This document shows positions 6,864 to 11,226 of a stretch of 11,226 nt of DNA, in pieces. Origin of the DNA: Nostoc cf. edaphicum LEGE 07299. GTDB lineage: Bacteria; Cyanobacteriota; Cyanobacteriia; Cyanobacteriales; Nostocaceae. The first letter of the stretch is position 1, and every line of letters begins with the position of its first letter. Location: assembly GCF_015207245.1 (NCBI RefSeq), contig NZ_JADEXF010000025.1, positions 1 to 11,226 on the forward strand, in the 5' to 3' direction. The notes under the pieces are model-generated. The model was not told where the DNA came from and did not search any database. It saw only the letters and a program-made list of their open reading frames with translations. Both the position numbers and the translations under genes were made by a program.

Positions 6864-6920
6864 GCGCGTTGGGACACTGAGTCCATCTCGCAACAGCTTA
6901 CGCCATAAGCTATTTAGAAG

Positions 6921-7122
6921 TATGAGTAGCATTCGCGCAGAAAACCGGGTTAAGAGATATTACATGAGTAATACAAGCATTTTTAGAAGCTTAAACCCTC
7001 ATTTTATCGTTGAGTAATGACTCGATGATCAGCAGAGCGTCAATGATCTTCGTTATTGGGAAAACCCTCAGCGAATAAGGCTTTTAAGCTTAACCCGGTT
7101 TTCTGTTCTGATGATACTCATA
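6921..7122. mobile_element. Miniature inverted-repeat element (MITE-like), 202 bp
   Basis: The ends are 34-bp inverted repeats (6921-6954 and 7089-7122) that match at 29 of 34 positions; both start TATGAGTA and share an uninterrupted inner block of 17 bases (CAGAAAACCGGGTTAAG). The core of about 134 bp has no convincing ORF. This is the build of a non-autonomous insertion element. The ends begin with TA, as in IS630/Tc1-type elements that target TA, but I see no clear longer target duplication and cannot name the parent IS. Confidence 0.7.
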
Positions 7123-7392
7123 CCCCTAGTATAACTCTTGAAATATAAGCTACGGTAATTCTATCGGTAAAAACTATAACAAGCTTTAATTACCACTAAT
7201 TCTATCGGCAAACCGTATATTATGGATAAAGCAATAAAATAACCAACTTCAAAAGACAAATTTGAAGAAATCAAGCAATATCTTGTGATATTTGGCTAAT
7301 TTTGCTGTGTTTATTTTGAATATCTTCTCAAAGCTTGTGCCCTTAGAGTATTTACCAAGCTGGCAGACATTAAAAAGTCAAAAGGAGTGAAT
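7123..7392. promoter_or_regulatory. Upstream region of the DUF442 gene: direct-repeat pair and inverted repeat
   Basis: This AT-rich leader of about 270 bp holds no gene. It contains two near-identical 16-mers, TAATTCTATCGG(T/C)AAA, at 7156-7171 and 7197-7212 (15 of 16 equal, 41 bp apart, close to four helical turns). It also contains an inverted repeat AATATC-TTGT-GATATT at 7277-7292. Either could be a regulator site for the downstream gene. In other bacteria, BLH-type genes are governed by ArsR-family repressors such as BigR, but I cannot match these sites to a known box. Confidence 0.35.
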
Positions 7393-7878
7393 GTGATCAA
7401 CGCCATACAAATTAACGAAAACTTGACAACAACAGGACAAGTCATACCAAAACAGCTTGAGCAAGCTATTCAAGAAGGTTTTAAGTCCGTTCTCAATCTG
7501 CGATCGCCTGATGAACTAGGATTTTCTAAGGATGAGCAAAAAGTAGCAGAAGCATTGGGACTGTATTATCAAAATGTTCCACTCAAGGTGGATCTAAAAA
7601 ATTTGAATGAAGAGGTGATTACCAAAATCCTCACGACACTCGAACAAATCCCGAAACCAGCAGTTGTGCATTGTGCCGCCGGGATGCGATCGACTGGAAT
7701 TGCGCTGTTGAGTATCGCTATCCAGGAAGGATTAACACCAGAGGAAACCTTAGCAAAAGCAAGAAATCTCGGCTTTGGATTCTTTGAACACGCTGGCGTT
7801 AGTCCCCGATTGAAGCAATTATTTGTGGACTACGTTAACAAACACGCGAAGGTAGCTTTACCAGCTAGCTGCTCTTAG
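7393..7878 (+). CDS. DUF442/BLH-type protein (beta-lactamase hydrolase-like, phosphatase/rhodanese-like fold)
   Basis: I choose GTG 7393 because the Shine-Dalgarno AAAGGAG ends at 7387, five bases earlier; GTG 7387, also in frame, overlaps that site and would add two residues. The product is 161 residues. The N terminus (INAIQINENLTTTGQVIPKQ, then GFKSVLNLRSPDE) and the active loop VVHCAAGMRST (Cys94, Arg99) are typical of DUF442, the dual-specificity-phosphatase-like domain that is fused to a metallo-beta-lactamase domain in BLH proteins. The C-x4-R loop is the spacing seen in rhodanese-like and DUF442 proteins, not the C-x5-R of classical tyrosine phosphatases. Here the domain stands alone. 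A role in sulfur (sulfide/persulfide) handling or as a phosphatase is possible; neither is shown by the sequence. It is cytoplasmic (no signal peptide) and appears monocistronic. Confidence 0.8.
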   Translation: MINAIQINENLTTTGQVIPKQLEQAIQEGFKSVLNLRSPDELGFSKDEQKVAEALGLYYQNVPLKVDLKNLNEEVITKILTTLEQIPKPAVVHCAAGMRSTGIALLSIAIQEGLTPEETLAKARNLGFGFFEHAGVSPRLKQLFVDYVNKHAKVALPASCS

Positions 7879-7935
7879 ATATTAGTTATTTCTATTGTTA
7901 TGTTCTAATAGACTAGAAGGCTGCTATACAAATCA

Positions 7936-8133
7936 TTGAAGAAGAATTCAGAATTCAGAAGTCAGAATTCTTAATCAAGATGCTCTCTATGTTCGCGCAG
8001 CGCGTAGCTTGTTTACAACAGTAGCAAGTCGCACAGAATTCAATTCTGTTAGCGGATAGCTAAGGTTTAGCCCATTCTGGCTCACCTCGACTACGCTCGG
8101 CAACCACCTGACTCCTGAATTCTCTCTTCTTAA
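7936..8133. repeat. Second miniature inverted-repeat element (MITE-like), about 200 bp
   Basis: Left arm AGAATTCAGAAGTCAG (7950-7965) and right arm CTGACTCCTGAATTCT (8108-8123) are inverted copies matching at 15 of 16 positions, with a further AAGAAGA-type match outside both arms. The left arm has the AGAATTC unit repeated (7944-7957 and again at 7965-7970). The interior includes a GC-rich word GTTCGCGCAGCGCGTAGC near 7991-8008, typical of Nostoc interspersed repeats. There is no ORF. It fills most of the space between the DUF442 gene and the convergent membrane-protein gene. Confidence 0.6.
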
Positions 8134-8139
8134 AAATTA

Positions 8140-8177
8140 AAAACTGCTCTTGCCTACTTTCAGCAAGAGCAGCTTTT
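8140..8177. terminator. Bidirectional Rho-independent terminator
   Basis: A perfect 10-bp stem, CTGCTCTTGC (8144-8153) with GCAAGAGCAG (8163-8172), has a 9-nt loop. On the minus strand the stem is followed by TTTTTAATTTTT, ending the 8202-8525 gene whose stop lies 30 bp before it. On the plus strand it is followed by CTTTTA, so it can also stop transcripts from the DUF442 gene. Confidence 0.85.
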
Positions 8178-8201
8178 AATAGCAAAGCCCAACATAAAAA
8201 T

Positions 8202-8525
8202 TTAGGCATCTTCAAGTTCAAATTGAGCCACCGTAACGGCGTTAAAAGCGAAAGCTAAAACTAATGGCATCGGTGACTGCAAGCAAAAGGTACAAAGAAC
8301 AGCTAGGATTGTGCCAATTACTGCGGACATCGACCACAATCGCTCTTCAAAAGTCAATCCTTTCTCGGCTTTAATTACTCTGAGAACGTGAACTGGAATT
8401 GGCTCCGGCATTACCCCACCCGGAGGGAAAGCCCAGAAGTTGTTACGTCGCTCAACAAATAAATCTGTCCAGCCATTTTCTTGGCACCATGCCTCAATCC
8501 ATTGAAGTGAGTAATGATTCATCAT
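8202..8525 (-). CDS. Conserved-looking cyanobacterial two-helix membrane protein, function unknown
   Basis: A 107-residue protein starting ATG-ATG (8525 or 8522). No clear Shine-Dalgarno is seen, which is common in cyanobacteria. The first half is soluble and compact: WIEAWCQENGWTDLFVERRN (9-28), then FWAFPPGGVMPEPIP (30-44). The second half has two hydrophobic helices at about 66-82 and 85-101, joined by a tight QSP turn, and an acidic tail ELEDA. I recall similar 'WCQENGWTDLFVER' proteins among hypothetical cyanobacterial ORFs but no assigned function. The hairpin probably sits in the thylakoid or plasma membrane with the N-terminal domain in the cytoplasm. It is transcribed alone, converging on the DUF442 gene and ending at the shared terminator. 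Confidence 0.72.
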   Translation of the reverse strand: MMNHYSLQWIEAWCQENGWTDLFVERRNNFWAFPPGGVMPEPIPVHVLRVIKAEKGLTFEERLWSMSAVIGTILAVLCTFCLQSPMPLVLAFAFNAVTVAQFELEDA

Positions 8526-9248
8526 CGGGTTTCGGAGTTCGGTTTGTGGAAGTTGTGTGCTTGGTGAATGTAAACTCTTGGAGATTCCTGAAGAACTAAA
8601 CTAATCGCTATAAAACTAACGCTAATTATCGAACTTTAAGCTTTGTTAAGCAGTTGAGACGCATATAATTACGCTCAAACCTTGCTTTCATTAATTAAAA
8701 GACTAACAGTTGATCGGGGCTGTTGAATTCAAAAGACAACAAACTTTACTTGAAAAATGGAAACTCAAGAATTGTCAATAATTCAGTGAGTATTACTGCT
8801 CAATAAAACTCTTGATATCTTGAAATTCAAAGCTCCAAATGAAGAATTGTAAATAAGTCAACAAGCATAGGCATAGCCCATAGTAAACATTGCTTTATTC
8901 AGCTAAATTATTCCTTGAGAGTTAGGAATTTCAAGTTTTATCTTCATCAAGAGCGATAATTTAGGCTCCCCGTCTCTGTTTTGCTAAAGCTTGCTTGATG
9001 TAACAGGTAATTTATACTCAGTCATTGCGATCGCTATTGTATTTAATAATTATTGTTCTGAATATCTAAATTTTAGTGCGATCACAGATTGCCACTCTCT
9101 ACCTCAAGTAGCAGGGATAATTTTGCTAAAGTAAGAAGTTTATGTTCTTTTTGCGTTACAAAATATTAAGCAACGGAAATACACGTTCTCCAAGTCCAGT
9201 AGCAAGGCTGCAAGTCTCAATTAGTACGATCCAGTCTTGCTAATATTC
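8526..9248. other. Long gene-free AT-rich region
   Basis: About 720 bp between divergent genes (the minus-strand membrane protein and the plus-strand pentapeptide gene). I see no convincing ORF, tRNA or strong hairpin. A HIP1 site lies at about 9026 and a half HIP1 (GCGATCAC) near 9079. Promoters for both neighbours must lie here or very near, but no clear -35/-10 pair stands out. The length leaves room for an unannotated small RNA; nothing in the sequence proves one. Confidence 0.45.
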
Positions 9249-9274
9249 AAATGCGGTAATTAAATGCGGCAATT
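9249..9274 (+). repeat. Tandem 13-bp duplication of the start-codon region, creating a minimal upstream ORF
   Basis: AAATGCGGTAATT (9249-9261) is followed directly by AAATGCGGCAATT (9262-9274), 12 of 13 equal. The second copy holds the ATG (9264) of the pentapeptide gene. The first copy holds ATG-CGG-TAA (9251-9259), a two-codon reading frame ending 4 nt before the true start. Confidence 0.7.
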
Positions 9275-9788
9275 ATACACTAAATTGGCTCTCAATATAT
9301 TTTGGCGGCAAACACTAGCATTCCTTCTCGGAATTATTATCTGGTGTGTGGCCAATCCAGCAGTGGCAGTAGACTGGACTCATCCACTGTCATTTAGCAA
9401 TGCAGAGTTATCAAGACGTGATTTTTCTGGACAGAGTTTGCAAGCTGCGGAGTTTTCTAACGCCAATATGGAATTGGTTAACTTTACAAACGCTGACTTA
9501 CGGGGAGCAGTCATGAGTGCTTCGGTGATGACAAAAGCAAATCTCCACGGAGCGGATTTAACGAATGCAATGGTCGATCAGGTAAACTTGACTAAGGCAG
9601 ATTTGAGCGATGCAGTTTTCAAAGAAGCTCTTTTGCTCCGCGCCATATTTAATGATGTAAATATAGACGGTGCAGATTTTACAGATGCAATTTTGGATAG
9701 AGCGCAAATTAAAGAACTGTGTGAAAAAGCCAGTGGTGTGAATTCCAAAACAGGCGTGCAAACTCGTGATTCTCTAGGATGTCAATGA
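9264..9788 (+). CDS. Exported (probably thylakoid-lumen) pentapeptide-repeat protein
   Basis: A 174-residue protein. Residues 1-35 are a signal peptide (hydrophobic core about 18-30, NPAVA before VDW), so it should reach the lumen or periplasm. Residues about 44-147 are pentapeptide repeats of the A(D/N)LXX type, e.g. NADLRGAVM, KANLHGADLTNA, KADLSDAVF and GADFTDAIL, predicting a right-handed quadrilateral beta-helix of about five coils. The tail has Cys153 (ELCEKASG) and Cys173 (SLGC), a pair that I recall closing the helix as a disulfide in lumenal pentapeptide proteins of cyanobacteria and chloroplasts. The biochemical role of this group is not known. No SD precedes the ATG, which sits inside a 13-bp duplication. 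The stop overlaps the purK start (ATGA). Confidence 0.87.
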   Translation: MRQLYTKLALNIFWRQTLAFLLGIIIWCVANPAVAVDWTHPLSFSNAELSRRDFSGQSLQAAEFSNANMELVNFTNADLRGAVMSASVMTKANLHGADLTNAMVDQVNLTKADLSDAVFKEALLLRAIFNDVNIDGADFTDAILDRAQIKELCEKASGVNSKTGVQTRDSLGCQ

Positions 9789-10951
9789 AGCGTGTTGGTG
9801 TAATTGGTGGCGGACAACTAGCCTGGATGATGGCGGATGCAGCGCAGAAGCTAGGAGTAAAATTAGTAGTACAAACTCCAAGCGTTCACGACCCGGCCGT
9901 GTCAATCGCTCAGGAAACTGCTTTTGCGCCAGTTGATGATGCAAATGCTACGGAAATATTAGCTCAAAAATGCGATGTCATCACCTTTGAAAATGAATTT
10001 GTTAACCTGCAAGCTTTATCTGGTTTAGCACAGCAAGGTGTTTGTTTCCGTCCCAGATTAGAAGCTTTAGCTCCTCTTTTAGATAAATATCATCAGCGTT
10101 GCTATTTACGTGATTTGGGCTTACCAGTCCCTCAATTTTTTGCTCTTGAGGAGGTGGAAAATATTCAATCCAAAATAGAATATCTAGGTTTTCCAGCAGT
10201 CTTGAAATCCCGTCGTCATGGTTATGACGGTCAAGGTACTTTCATAATTCAGGATTTTGCTGCTTTAGAACAAAAGCTAATTCATGAAAGCACAACAAAG
10301 ACTTTAAATCAATCACTTTTCTTGGTAGAAGAATTTGTCCCCTTTGAAAGAGAATTAGCAATAATTGCAGCTCGTTCTGTAGAAGGAGAAATTGTCACTT
10401 ACCCAGTAGTGGAAACTCAACAAGAACAACAAGTGTGTCGGCGGGTGATTGCGCCAGCCGAGATTATGCCTAGTCAAGTAGCAGAAATCCAAGCGATCGC
10501 ACATACTCTATTAAATAGCTTAGAAGTCGTAGGCATTTTTGGAATTGAGCTATTTCTGAGTGCTGATGGCAAAATCCTGGTAAATGAAATTGCACCCCGT
10601 ACCCACAATTCTGGGCATTTTTCCCTTGACGCTTGTGAAACTTCGCAGTTTGAGCAGCACTTGAGAGCCGTTTGTGGTTTACCTTTGGGAAATCCGGCTT
10701 TGCAGTGCGCTGGTGCTGTAATGGTTAACCTACTGGGGTATGAAAGTTCTCACAGCGACTACCAAAGCCAGCGTCAACAAATAGCAGAAATTCCCCAGGC
10801 GCACGTTCACTGGTATGGGAAGACAGAATCACGTCCTGGGCGGAAGTTGGGACATGTTACCGTTTTGCTGGACGATCAAAATCGAGAATCGGCAAATGCA
10901 TACGCCAACAACATCGCCCACAGCATAGAATCTATCTGGTATCCCAAGTAA
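9785..10951 (+). CDS. purK: N5-carboxyaminoimidazole ribonucleotide synthase (PurK)
   Basis: PurK uses ATP and bicarbonate to carboxylate AIR to N5-CAIR in cytoplasmic purine synthesis; PurE then isomerises the product. The 388-residue product starts MKRVGVIGGGQLAWMM, the conserved nucleotide-fold N terminus. The ATP-grasp body follows: DKYHQRCYLRDLGLPVPQF, VLKSRRHGYDGQG (lysine and glycine-rich loop), LVEEFVPFERELA, and GIELFLSADGKILVNEIAPR with THNSGHFSLDAC. The C terminus is HVHWYGKTESRPGRKLGHVT. All match PurK and the length is normal. I choose ATG 9785 (ATGA overlap with the pentapeptide stop; AGGA at 9777-9780 as SD). ATG 9779 is in frame and adds two residues. It is probably translationally coupled to the pentapeptide gene, and the 6S RNA gene lies just downstream. 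Confidence 0.97.
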   Translation: MKRVGVIGGGQLAWMMADAAQKLGVKLVVQTPSVHDPAVSIAQETAFAPVDDANATEILAQKCDVITFENEFVNLQALSGLAQQGVCFRPRLEALAPLLDKYHQRCYLRDLGLPVPQFFALEEVENIQSKIEYLGFPAVLKSRRHGYDGQGTFIIQDFAALEQKLIHESTTKTLNQSLFLVEEFVPFERELAIIAARSVEGEIVTYPVVETQQEQQVCRRVIAPAEIMPSQVAEIQAIAHTLLNSLEVVGIFGIELFLSADGKILVNEIAPRTHNSGHFSLDACETSQFEQHLRAVCGLPLGNPALQCAGAVMVNLLGYESSHSDYQSQRQQIAEIPQAHVHWYGKTESRPGRKLGHVTVLLDDQNRESANAYANNIAHSIESIWYPK

Positions 10952-10999
10952 ATAGATCGGAAAGTTTCGATATTGAACACACAACATCTTTTGAAAAGC

Positions 11000-11005
11000 T
11001 ATAAT
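11000..11005 (+). promoter_or_regulatory. ssaA: -10 box (TATAAT) of the 6S RNA promoter
   Basis: A consensus TATAAT lies about 7 nt before the inferred 5' end of the 6S RNA. The nearest -35-like word is TTGAAC (10973-10978), 21 nt away and thus poorly spaced, so the promoter may depend on an extended context or be stress-sigma type. Read-through from purK is also possible. Confidence 0.6.
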
Positions 11006-11011
11006 GAGTGA

Positions 11012-11194
11012 GTTGCACTACGACGTTGGTGACTGCCATCAAGTTTTTTGATCTATGCCTTTAATGACAAGGGAGTCAACTGTTCTCGTGGCAGTATACC
11101 GGGCATGTACCCGGAAACTTTAAACGAGGAATTTAGGTTCCCACCTGGATAAACCCAGGTCATAAACTTAGGTAAAACGGCGTCGCGGTGAACT
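11012..11194 (+). ncRNA. ssaA: 6S RNA (ssaA-like), regulator of RNA polymerase
   Basis: The region can fold into the long rod typical of 6S RNA. The closing stem pairs CACTACGACGTT (starting near 11016) with GGCGTCGCGGTG (11179-11190), 11 of 12 positions with G-U pairs. An inner stem pairs ACTGCCA (11032-11038) with TGGCAGT (11089-11095). Two further hairpins are CCGGG/CCCGG (11099-11103 and 11110-11114) and ACCTGG/CCAGGT (11143-11148 and 11155-11160). The length of about 183 nt fits. 6S RNA mimics an open promoter and binds the sigma-RNA polymerase holoenzyme, adjusting transcription when growth slows. I recall the cyanobacterial gene (ssaA) lying downstream of purK, exactly as here. Both ends are estimates. 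Confidence 0.82.
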
Positions 11195-11226
11195 TAAAAT
11201 TATTTGCCCCCAAATTCAGCAGACCG

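Noticed and set aside
6748..7017. ORF running from the hydrolase remnant into the miniature element
   Set aside because: Frame-shifted shadow of the hydrolase followed by element sequence; no start signal and no recognisable domain.
7156..7212. CRISPR-like repeats
   Set aside because: Only two short 16-bp copies with one spacer-sized gap; no array and no cas genes.
8399..8599. Plus-strand ORF of 66 codons over the small membrane protein gene
   Set aside because: It overlaps the better-supported minus-strand ORF, and its translation has no domain pattern.
8600..9240. tRNA or riboswitch in the long gene-free stretch
   Set aside because: No cloverleaf arms, T-loop or known aptamer core could be recognised by eye.

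Overview
The window reads as chromosomal DNA of a filamentous, Nostoc-like cyanobacterium. The evidence is: scattered HIP1 octamers (GCGATCGC, for example near 641, 3554, 7502, 9026 and 10494); palindromic 'GGAGACGC'-type interspersed repeats; AT-rich spacers; a lumenal-type pentapeptide protein; and a purK gene followed by a 6S RNA.

Left edge (1-1603, minus strand): a Tat-exported NrtA/CmpA-family binding protein lies upstream of a gene for the small membrane protein NrtS (cut by the window edge). This looks like an oxyanion (nitrate/nitrite) uptake or sensing unit. The binding protein has no lipobox cysteine and has Gly where the family normally has a ligand-binding His.

Middle (2044-7122, plus strand): an accessory, patchwork region. 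In order it holds an NTF2-fold (SgcJ/EcaC-like) protein, an exported peptidoglycan-binding-domain protein with a palindromic repeat spliced in frame into its coding sequence, and a small exported protein of unknown function. These are followed by a truncated SnoaL-like gene, a complete exported prolyl oligopeptidase (S9A) with proteobacterial flavour, a perfect 18-bp palindrome, and the N-terminal part of an actinobacterial-type TAP-like lipoprotein hydrolase. A 202-bp miniature element with 34-bp inverted repeats closes the region. Higher GC, gene remnants and the miniature element suggest repeated acquisition and decay.

Right part (7123-11226): typical cyanobacterial genes. A DUF442/BLH-type phosphatase-like protein is preceded by a pair of direct repeats. 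It is followed by a second miniature inverted-repeat element and a bidirectional terminator shared with a convergent small membrane protein gene. After a 0.7-kb gene-free AT-rich stretch come a lumenal pentapeptide-repeat protein, purK (ATGA overlap, translationally coupled) and a 6S RNA (ssaA-like), an order I recall for purK and the 6S gene in other cyanobacteria.

I found no convincing new multi-gene defence or mobile system. The most interesting points are the NrtA-like/NrtS pair with its altered binding pocket, the duplicated start-codon region that creates a minimal ATG-CGG-TAA reading frame ahead of the pentapeptide gene, and the miniature elements.
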